A stretch of 18,823 bases of DNA, from assembly GCA_900769975.1 (NCBI GenBank), contig CAAGIR010000237.1, forward strand, positions 1 through 18,823, in the 5' to 3' direction. Position 1 is the stretch's first letter; every line of letters starts with the position of its first letter. Origin of the DNA: Spirochaetia bacterium. GTDB taxonomy: Bacteria > Spirochaetota > Spirochaetia > Treponematales > Treponemataceae. Position numbers and translations under genes: made by a program. This document shows positions 12,779 to 18,823 of the stretch, piece after piece. The notes under the pieces were generated by a model. That model was not told where the DNA came from and did not search any database. It was given only the letters and a program-made list of their open reading frames with translations.

Positions 12779-13435
12779 ATGGAAATTTATATGGAAGAAA
12801 TTGCTGCTGTTATTTTTGATATGGATGGTGTTATTCTTGATTCTGAATCAATTTGTGATATAACGTGGGAAATGACTATAAAAGAATTGGGATTGCCAGA
12901 AGGAACTGATGCAAAAGATGCCTGCAGGGGAACAAACAGAACTGATTCCTGCATCATTCTAAGGAAAATTTTCGGACAGCAGTTGGATGCAGAAAATTTT
13001 CTGGACAGGGCGTCGGAACATTTTAAAGAAATTGAATTTTCAACTGGTATTCCATTAATGCCGTATGCAAAAGAAATCTTGCAATACCTAAAACAAAAAT
13101 ATCGTCTGGCTCTTGCTTCGTCTACACGAGGTCCAACTGTTTTGCGTCAGCTAACTAATGCAGGTGTAATTGATTTTTTTGAAACAAGGACAACTGGTGA
13201 AATGGTTGTTCACAGTAAGCCCGATCCTGAAATTTATCTGATGGCGTGTGAAAGTTTGGGATTAAAACCGAATCAATGTGTGGCAGTGGAAGACAGTCCC
13301 AATGGTGCTAAAAGTGCAATTGCTGCCGGTATGCGTGTAATTCTCGTTCCTGATAAAACGAAACCTGATGAAGATTTGAAAAAAAAATGCTGGAAGGTGT
13401 GTAAATCTTTGGAAGATTTGAAGGATTTTTTATAA
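12779..13435 (+). CDS. HAD superfamily hydrolase, beta-phosphoglucomutase-like
   Basis: The 218-residue product has all four HAD motifs: DMDGVILDS with nucleophile D14 and acid/base D16, ASSTRGPT (motif II), SKPDPEIYL (motif III lysine) and VEDSPNGAKSAIAAGM (motif IV). The helical cap of about 70 residues after motif I puts it with beta-phosphoglucomutase-like phosphatases and mutases, which act on sugar phosphates or nucleotides; the exact substrate cannot be read from sequence. No good ribosome binding site precedes the ATG at 12779, and an in-frame ATG at 12791 is equally possible. It lies behind the tRNA-Gln terminator and its last six bases overlap the end of the convergent YigZ gene. 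Confidence 0.88.
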   Translation: MEIYMEEIAAVIFDMDGVILDSESICDITWEMTIKELGLPEGTDAKDACRGTNRTDSCIILRKIFGQQLDAENFLDRASEHFKEIEFSTGIPLMPYAKEILQYLKQKYRLALASSTRGPTVLRQLTNAGVIDFFETRTTGEMVVHSKPDPEIYLMACESLGLKPNQCVAVEDSPNGAKSAIAAGMRVILVPDKTKPDEDLKKKCWKVCKSLEDLKDFL

Positions 13436-14026
13436 TTTGATTTTTCCGTTTGAAAGATTTAAGAGGATTTTTGCCATATTTTCAAACTGTGATGAACGGA
13501 TTTCGCCGGATATGGTAACTTCGGTGGCAAAATTTTCCTGGAGATCGTAAATGTCATACTGTTCAAGGTTGTTTTTGATTAATTTGTAAAGGTTATAATC
13601 TGAACAAAAGGAAAAAGGTGTTTTTTCTACCAATTCGCAGAAAGCATTTTGTGAATCGGCTGTCAGAATGACGTTTTTTGCACCGTTTGAATACGCTTTT
13701 ACTAATCCACCTGTGCCTAAAAGTGTTCCGCCAAACCATCTGGTGACTGTAAGAATACAATTTGTGCATTTTCTGCCTTTTAAAACATCTAGAACAGGTC
13801 TGCCTGCTGTGCCGCTTGGTTCTCCATCATCGCTCATTCCCATAATTTCGCCATTATTGCCAACAACAAATGCGTGTACGACGTGTGTTGAATCAGAATA
13901 TTTTGTTTTCTGCATCTTGATTATTTCACGAGCCTGTGCCTGACTGGTGCAGGGAATTAATTCAGAAAGAAAACGGGAACCTTTTATGATTTCTTCGAAA
14001 GTTACACAGCAGGATAAAACATCCAT
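13430..14026 (-). CDS. yigZ: YigZ/IMPACT family protein
   Basis: The 198-residue product belongs to the UPF0029/IMPACT family. Visible signatures are GSRFLSEL near the N-terminus, YSDSTHVVHAF (43-53), DDGEPSGTAGRP (66-77) and VTRWFGGTLLGTGGLVKAYS (94-113), followed by a C-terminal ferredoxin-like domain. Bacterial YigZ is of uncertain function; the eukaryotic relative IMPACT regulates the translation kinase GCN2. Its ATG overlaps the stop of the ParC-like gene (TAATG), so the two are one operon with coupled translation and no own ribosome binding site is needed. Its 3' end overlaps the HAD gene tail by six bases, with no terminator between. Confidence 0.92.
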   Translation of the reverse strand: MDVLSCCVTFEEIIKGSRFLSELIPCTSQAQAREIIKMQKTKYSDSTHVVHAFVVGNNGEIMGMSDDGEPSGTAGRPVLDVLKGRKCTNCILTVTRWFGGTLLGTGGLVKAYSNGAKNVILTADSQNAFCELVEKTPFSFCSDYNLYKLIKNNLEQYDIYDLQENFATEVTISGEIRSSQFENMAKILLNLSNGKIKL

Positions 14027-15978
14027 TATTTTTCCTCTGATGTAGTTTCTGCTTTTTTAGACTGCAAACTTTGTATTTCGATGTTCTGTACTTCTTTGGC
14101 AGCAAGTCGAACGCCTTTTGCTTTCATTGTTTTTTCTTCAAAAGAATCTGATTTAAAAATTTCTGAAAGCTTTTTTAACCTTGGTGTTTTAACATAATTA
14201 AGCTTAAAGCTGAAACTTTTTCTTGTGTCAATATGCAAAACTTCTGTGCCTTCTGGAGCCAAAAAATAATCTCTGTTCATTATAAAAGCAGTGATTTTAC
14301 AGCGTTTTATATAAACATATTGCGTTTCTGGTTCGCGATAAATTACTGTGAATAAAACTTTGGAAAGTGATTCTTTGTCTGCAAAACCGCAGTATCTTAA
14401 TTGAGGTCCTACAAAAAGTTTGTCTGGCGTTTCGGAAACAGAAAAAATGCCGCTTTTTCGGATATAAAGTATTTTATCAAAAGGGGTAACTTTAAATAAT
14501 TCTGTTCCGCCTGCCACTCCAATTCCTAAATATCCTGATTTTTCATCATATTTAAGAGGTTTGTCACGTTTTGTTACGGCTTTTACATCCACAGTGTTGA
14601 TGTTTGTGATTTTTGTATGACGTTTGATTAAATCTACGCCAAGTTTTTTTTCAATATCATCAAGCCAGCTGATTGCATATTCAACAAGATTTTTTAGAAG
14701 CTTATTTATTTCACGAATTCTTTTGTTTATGGCTGTAACTTCTGCTTTATTTTTATTCATATCATAAAGGGAAATTCGGCGGATTGGAATTTTTAAAAGA
14801 TGATCAATATCTTCGTCTGAGATAGGGCGAATAATTTCATCTTTAAAAGGAATGAAACCTTCTTTTACGGCTTTGTTTACGCCTGCTTCTGTTTTTTGTT
14901 CCTCTATTTGTTTATAAATTCTTTCTTCTACGAAAATGCGTTCAAGCGTTCTAAGGTGAAGTTTTTCCATTAAATCTTCTTTTTCCAGTTCCAGTTCACG
15001 CTTGAGGATGGCTACAAGTTGTTTTGAATGATGTTCTATAACTTGAGTGCATGTCATTTGAACAGGCATATTATCTTTTATGACAAGAAGATTGCAATAA
15101 ACTGTCTGTTCACATTCTGTAAAAGCATACAGAGAATCTACAACATCTTTTGTGTAAACTCCGCGCTGCAAACGAATTTCGATATTAACTTTGTCTGATG
15201 TATAATCCTGGATTGAAGTAGCTTTGATTTTTCCGTTTTTGACTGCTTTTTCGATAGAATCACAAAGGCTTTCTGTAGTTGAACCATAAGGCAATTCTGT
15301 TATTACAATTCTTTTTTCATCGCTTGTGTCCATCTTTGCCCTAGTGATAATTTTTCCAAGTCCGTCCTGATAATCGCTTACATCCATTAATCCGCCTGTC
15401 AGAAAATCTGGATAAAGCTGGAATTTTTCACCGCGAAGACATTTGCGTTCTGCATCGATAACTTCGTGAATGTTGTGGCTTAAAATATTTGTGCTCATAC
15501 CTACGGCAATGCCTTCTGCACCAAGGATAAGTACAAGCGGAAGTTTTGCCTGAAAAGCGACAGGTTCAACATCTCTTCCGTCGTAAGTTTCGATATAAGA
15601 AGTGATATTTTTATTTGTATTTAAAATTTCTTTTGTTATAGGACGCAGTCGACATTCAATGTATCGGGGAGCAGAAGCACCGTCTCCTGTGTACATATTT
15701 CCAAAGTTTCCCTGCTTGTCAATAAAAAGTTCTTTGTTTGCTAGGTTAACTAGTGCAGTATAAATAGAAGCATCTCCATGTGGATGATATGCCATAACTT
15801 TACCGACAACATTTGCCACTTTTGTGAAACGTCCGTCGTCTGTTTTTATCAAAGTGTGAATAATTCTTCTTTGAACTGGTTTGAGACCGTCTGTGATTTC
15901 TGGAATTGCACGATCACGAATTACATAACTTGCATATTGAATGAAATTTTGATCAAAAAGATTTTTTACGTAAGCCAT
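14026..15978 (-). CDS. parC: Type IIA topoisomerase subunit A, ParC-like
   Basis: The 650-residue product is a GyrA/ParC subunit that cuts and rejoins both DNA strands. Residues 20-44 (IRDRAIPEITDGLKPVQRR) and HPHGDASIYTAL (65-76) lead to the catalytic R105-Y106 in SAPRYIECRL. It is shorter than GyrA (about 800-875) and has no canonical GyrA box, so a topoisomerase IV role (decatenation) is more likely than gyrase; a partner ParE gene is not in the window. At quinolone positions matching E. coli S83 and D87 it has A70 and T74. The start at 15978 is chosen because MAYVKNLF fits the family and GGGG lies four bases upstream; the in-frame ATG at 16047 would precede the likely -10 box. Confidence 0.9.
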   Translation of the reverse strand: MAYVKNLFDQNFIQYASYVIRDRAIPEITDGLKPVQRRIIHTLIKTDDGRFTKVANVVGKVMAYHPHGDASIYTALVNLANKELFIDKQGNFGNMYTGDGASAPRYIECRLRPITKEILNTNKNITSYIETYDGRDVEPVAFQAKLPLVLILGAEGIAVGMSTNILSHNIHEVIDAERKCLRGEKFQLYPDFLTGGLMDVSDYQDGLGKIITRAKMDTSDEKRIVITELPYGSTTESLCDSIEKAVKNGKIKATSIQDYTSDKVNIEIRLQRGVYTKDVVDSLYAFTECEQTVYCNLLVIKDNMPVQMTCTQVIEHHSKQLVAILKRELELEKEDLMEKLHLRTLERIFVEERIYKQIEEQKTEAGVNKAVKEGFIPFKDEIIRPISDEDIDHLLKIPIRRISLYDMNKNKAEVTAINKRIREINKLLKNLVEYAISWLDDIEKKLGVDLIKRHTKITNINTVDVKAVTKRDKPLKYDEKSGYLGIGVAGGTELFKVTPFDKILYIRKSGIFSVSETPDKLFVGPQLRYCGFADKESLSKVLFTVIYREPETQYVYIKRCKITAFIMNRDYFLAPEGTEVLHIDTRKSFSFKLNYVKTPRLKKLSEIFKSDSFEEKTMKAKGVRLAAKEVQNIEIQSLQSKKAETTSEEK

Positions 15979-16018
15979 TTTTCCCCATCTTGTCTTTTTC
16001 TGACAAATACCCATAATT

Positions 16019-16047
16019 ATTTTAACATTAAAATACAAAATTTTCAA
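16019..16047 (-). promoter_or_regulatory. Promoter of the parC-yigZ operon
   Basis: On the minus strand, TTGAAA (16047-16042), a 17-base spacer and TAAAAT (16024-16019) form a good sigma-70 promoter. The start of transcription near 16012 leaves a leader of about 34 bases that contains the GGGG ribosome binding site. Confidence 0.55.
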
Positions 16048-16078
16048 TCATTAAAAAATCAGTTTATAAAATGATGAT

Positions 16079-16201
16079 ATGCGGCTTGGAATGAAACTGA
16101 TGGAAAAACTGTACGCCATAAAATTTTTCCTGCCAAAAAGTATGGTAAATACATTTGAGTTGTGTTCTGGTTTTAAATTGGTTTTGCAAAAGGGTTTATA
16201 A
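16079..16201 (+). CDS. Possible small ORF or remnant, 40 residues
   Basis: The gap between the divergent parC and HD-GYP genes holds an open frame that starts ATG at 16079 and codes for MRLGMKLMEKLYAIKFFLPK and 20 further residues, ending KLVLQKGL. There is no clear ribosome binding site; an internal ATG at 16100 has GGA nine bases upstream. The peptide is basic and hydrophobic. It may be a short real peptide, a gene fragment, or chance. Confidence 0.15.
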   Translation: MRLGMKLMEKLYAIKFFLPKSMVNTFELCSGFKLVLQKGL

Positions 16202-16203
16202 CC

Positions 16204-16232
16204 TTGAATTTTTTTTTAAATGTTGATTAAAT
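16204..16232 (+). promoter_or_regulatory. Possible promoter of the HD-GYP gene
   Basis: TTGAAT (16204-16209), a 17-base spacer and TTAAAT (16227-16232) end six bases before the ATG at 16239. The -10 matches consensus at four of six positions only. Confidence 0.3.
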
Positions 16233-16238
16233 ATTACT

Positions 16239-17537
16239 ATGAATTTTATAAAGTTACAAATAAGTTGTCTTGTTATTGTAATTTATATAAATTTGATTTA
16301 TATATGGCAGACAACAGGAAAAAATGCAAAAATAAATTGTAATCCTATTTTTGATTTGTTGATGATGATAGTTCCATCCCTTATCTGTTTTGACGGACTT
16401 ACTGCATGGACTGTTAATCATACCGAAATTATTCCGCATCTGCTTAATCTGGTTTTTCATGCGGTATTTTTTATTCTGCTGACAGTTTTTATTCTTGTTG
16501 TTTTTATTCATACTCTTTCGTTTACAAATGGAATTCCAAAAAGCCCAGCATTAAAGATTTTCATTTTTTTGCCAAATATTATTTCAATTTTTTTGATTTT
16601 GTGGTTTCTGCCTGAAATCGATTTTATAGAAGGAAAAAACACTGATTATTCGATGGGGCTTTCTGTAATAATATGCTATATTGATTTATTTTTGTATTTT
16701 ATGGCTATTTTGATTTGTACTTTAACTCGGTTAAAATATCTGGAAATGCGAAAAAGAATTAATGTCGTTTCGTTTCTGGTTATTACTTTGTGCATTTTTA
16801 TAGGTCAGGCAATTTTCCCAGAAATTCTTATTTCTTCGCTTGTTCCGACTTTTTGTATGATTGCCCTGTATATTAATATAGAAGATCCTGCTTTGCGTCG
16901 TTTAAAAACTTATAATAATGATATTGTAACAAGTTTTGCCTCGCTTGTTGAAAGTCGTGACAGCAGTACGGGAAGTCATGTTAAGCGTACAAAACGTTAT
17001 GTAAATATTATTCTTGATGAAATGAATAAAAAAGGTGTTTATGCTAATATTCTGACAATTGATTTTGAAGAAAAACTTTTGAATGCAGCTCCTATGCATG
17101 ATATTGGGAAAATTTCTACGCCGGATGTAATTTTACAAAAACCTGGTAAGCTTACTGATGAAGAATATGCCATAATGAAAAAGCATGCTGTTCAAGGCGG
17201 TGAAATTATTCAGGAAATTTTTAAAGATATGGATGATAGTGAGTTTTTGCAGATTGTTCATGATGTTGCGAGGTATCATCATGAAAAGTGGAACGGCAAG
17301 GGGTATCCTGAAGGTTTGAAAGGTGAAGAAATTCCTATTGCGGCAAGAATTATGGCGATTGCTGATGTGTTTGATGCAATTTCTGCAAAACGATGTTACA
17401 GGGATGCTATGCCGCTTGAAAAATGTTTTTCTATTATACAGGAAGGAAAAGGAACTGATTTTGACCCTGTTCTTGCTGAGCTTTTTTTGAATGTAAGGGA
17501 AAAAGTGGCAGTGGTTTGTAACGATTTTAGGGTTTAG
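16239..17537 (+). CDS. Membrane-bound HD-GYP domain protein, probable c-di-GMP phosphodiesterase
   Basis: The 432-residue product has an N-terminal membrane region with about seven segments (residues 5-215) and a cytoplasmic HD-GYP domain (about 235-425). The metal and signature residues are intact: H287-D288 in MHDIGK, H347-H348 in YHHEKWNGKGYP (347-357, GYP at 355-357) and the ADVFDAISAKRCYR helix. HD-GYP enzymes break down cyclic di-GMP, so the membrane part may sense a signal controlling motility or attachment. The membrane domain resembles the seven-segment sensor of some histidine kinases but is not assigned to a named class. No GGDEF or REC domain is present. No ribosome binding site precedes the ATG, and a promoter-like sequence ends directly upstream. 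Confidence 0.9.
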   Translation: MNFIKLQISCLVIVIYINLIYIWQTTGKNAKINCNPIFDLLMMIVPSLICFDGLTAWTVNHTEIIPHLLNLVFHAVFFILLTVFILVVFIHTLSFTNGIPKSPALKIFIFLPNIISIFLILWFLPEIDFIEGKNTDYSMGLSVIICYIDLFLYFMAILICTLTRLKYLEMRKRINVVSFLVITLCIFIGQAIFPEILISSLVPTFCMIALYINIEDPALRRLKTYNNDIVTSFASLVESRDSSTGSHVKRTKRYVNIILDEMNKKGVYANILTIDFEEKLLNAAPMHDIGKISTPDVILQKPGKLTDEEYAIMKKHAVQGGEIIQEIFKDMDDSEFLQIVHDVARYHHEKWNGKGYPEGLKGEEIPIAARIMAIADVFDAISAKRCYRDAMPLEKCFSIIQEGKGTDFDPVLAELFLNVREKVAVVCNDFRV

Positions 17538-17662
17538 CAGAAAGACGGAAAGTTTTGTTGTGGCGGTGAAGAAAAAGAAGATTTCGCCAGAACGGTGAAG
17601 GATGTGCAGGGTTTGGAATAAAACGGCGTACCGAGCGTGGAGTAACATCATCAACTTAAGAA

Positions 17663-18823
17663 TTAGAAACTGTTTTTTTGATTTGCAGAGTACTTATTTG
17701 CGTTCCTGAATGTCCTTTTTTGAGAAATTGATAATCGTTTGGGAAGCAGATATTTCTGCATGTCTTTTTGTAGGGTTTTCATTAGATTGTATCTTTTTCT
17801 TCCATTCTCTTCCAAAAGAATCTTTATAAAATCCTGTGCAAAAAGTCCAATCGCCATGTTTTCATTTAAATGCTGGTGATATTTTGATTTTTTTTCGTCG
17901 GATTTCAAAAGTTCGTCTTCAACAAATTCAATCATATCTTCCATCATGTTATAAACATGAATCTGTGCCAAAAAATCCTGTTCTACATAAATACTAGCCT
18001 GACCGCTTACGCTTTCAAATTTCATCTTGTTTTTTAACGTGTGATACGCTTCCTCAATTTTCCATCTGAAAAAATATGCATCACATATTTCTTCACTGCT
18101 TATTTCTGACGGAAGATTTGTGAAAACTGAAAATTTCTGACCCGCTGGAGTATTTTCACTTACTAATCTTGTATTAATACTCTTAAGATTTTTCATTTCT
18201 TTATAAATCTCAGAATTTCTTGATTTTACGTTTCTCAGCCTGTTATTATTTATTTCAAGAGTAATTTCTTCATCATCAGATTTTACTGATGCCCTTTCCT
18301 TGTCAAAACCTGTCGAAGGAAGCCTAATTATGTATTTCAGTCCTAGTTTTTCAAGATAATACAGCATTTCAAAGCTTGGATATCCTCTGTCAAAAATTAT
18401 TATTGCTTTCTGTTCAATTCCAATTCTTTTTATTGCTTCAAGATTTTTCTCTGCTGCATCAAGTTCGCTTTCATGTATATTACAAATCTGAAGATCCAGA
18501 AAGAATTTATTGAAAACATCAAACAAGCCGCTTATCATTGCCCTTGCAGGACTCTCTGTTTCGTTCTGATTTTTCAGGACTCCGTATTTTTCCCTGTTTT
18601 CTTCAGAATTTGGAATTTCTACTTTACTTCCATCAATCGCTAAAACTATATAACCCTTCCATGTTTTTACTTCATCTGGATGTTTGTAAAAATTATTCAG
18701 ATAATTATCATTCAGATATGTAAAGACTGCCGGATCTAAATTCTGTCGCGCCTTAAAATATGCCTGTTTAGAGATTTCTTCTCTGTCTTTAAGCTTAAAA
18801 AAATTTCTTAATTCCATTGCACA
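17663..18823 (-). CDS. IS4-family transposase, 5' end at or beyond the window edge
   Basis: The visible product from ATG 18817 has 384 residues and is a DDE transposase of the IS4 family. The catalytic residues are D62 (LAIDGSK), D143 (IIIFDRGYPS) and E255 in the IS4 signature Y248-x2-R251-x3-E255-x6-K262 (YFFRWKIEEAYHTLK). The frame stays open to the window end, and the visible protein begins at a point (EISKQAYFKARQNLDP) that usually lies some 50-80 residues into such transposases, so the true start is probably outside. No stop or frameshift is seen in the visible part, so it may be active. The body looks complete to its C-terminus. Confidence 0.88.
   Translation of the reverse strand, partial: CAMELRNFFKLKDREEISKQAYFKARQNLDPAVFTYLNDNYLNNFYKHPDEVKTWKGYIVLAIDGSKVEIPNSEENREKYGVLKNQNETESPARAMISGLFDVFNKFFLDLQICNIHESELDAAEKNLEAIKRIGIEQKAIIIFDRGYPSFEMLYYLEKLGLKYIIRLPSTGFDKERASVKSDDEEITLEINNNRLRNVKSRNSEIYKEMKNLKSINTRLVSENTPAGQKFSVFTNLPSEISSEEICDAYFFRWKIEEAYHTLKNKMKFESVSGQASIYVEQDFLAQIHVYNMMEDMIEFVEDELLKSDEKKSKYHQHLNENMAIGLFAQDFIKILLEENGRKRYNLMKTLQKDMQKYLLPKRLSISQKRTFRNANKYSANQKNSF
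17663..18823 (-). mobile_element. Insertion sequence, IS4 family (partial)
   Basis: The transposase gene defines an insertion sequence that runs off the right edge. Its left boundary lies somewhere in 17538-17662, between the HD-GYP stop and the transposase stop. Terminal inverted repeats and target duplication cannot be judged with one end only. Confidence 0.7.

Noticed and set aside
13668..13943. 91-residue ORF antisense to yigZ
   Set aside because: It is the mirror of a well-conserved coding frame, with no ribosome binding site or family features.

Overview
The window is AT-rich bacterial DNA that looks like a host-associated spirochaete of the Treponema type. This is inferred from gene content and order, not from a database match: a spoVG gene directly behind ispE, a ribosome-biogenesis cluster rplU-rpmA-obgE-nadD-yqeK-LCP-rsfS, a short ParC-like topoisomerase subunit, and an HD-GYP protein. 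Most genes start at ATG behind a GAGG/GGAG ribosome binding site, and promoters resemble sigma-70 (TTGACA/TATAAT). Layout: positions 1-265 hold the tail of an rRNA operon (5S rRNA, tRNA-Val and a strong intrinsic terminator). Positions 283-5661 look like accessory sequence: a cytoplasmic GH95 alpha-L-fucosidase, a 400-base gap with a possible decayed gene, a secreted protein made of two diverged copies of one unit, a GC-rich non-coding block, and a small multi-pass membrane protein. Positions 5700-10931 are a housekeeping cluster: ribosomal proteins L21 and L27, the ribosome-assembly GTPase Obg, NadD, the Ap4A hydrolase YqeK, a degenerate LytR-CpsA-Psr protein and the ribosome silencing factor RsfS. 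It ends in a terminator shared with a convergent gene for an extremely acidic small protein. Positions 11399-12762 carry ispE, spoVG and tRNA-Gln. Positions 12779-16047 hold a HAD phosphatase and, convergent with it, a two-gene unit of a type IIA topoisomerase A subunit and a YigZ/IMPACT protein. Positions 16204-17537 encode a membrane HD-GYP phosphodiesterase. The right edge is an IS4-family transposase on the minus strand, cut by the window end. The cluster's genes share a theme of ribosome assembly, translation control, cofactor supply and envelope upkeep. Obg and RsfS act on ribosomal subunits, NadD supplies NAD, YqeK removes Ap4A, and IspE supplies isoprenoid precursors for lipid carriers and quinones. 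No complete novel multi-gene system was recognised. The most unusual items are a run of seven successive hairpins in the 250 bases between yqeK and the LCP gene, a likely leaderless promoter at ispE (with weaker parallels at two other genes), the acidic protein (41 of 85 residues are Asp or Glu), the duplicated secreted protein of unknown function, and an LCP protein lacking its usual active-site arginine motif.
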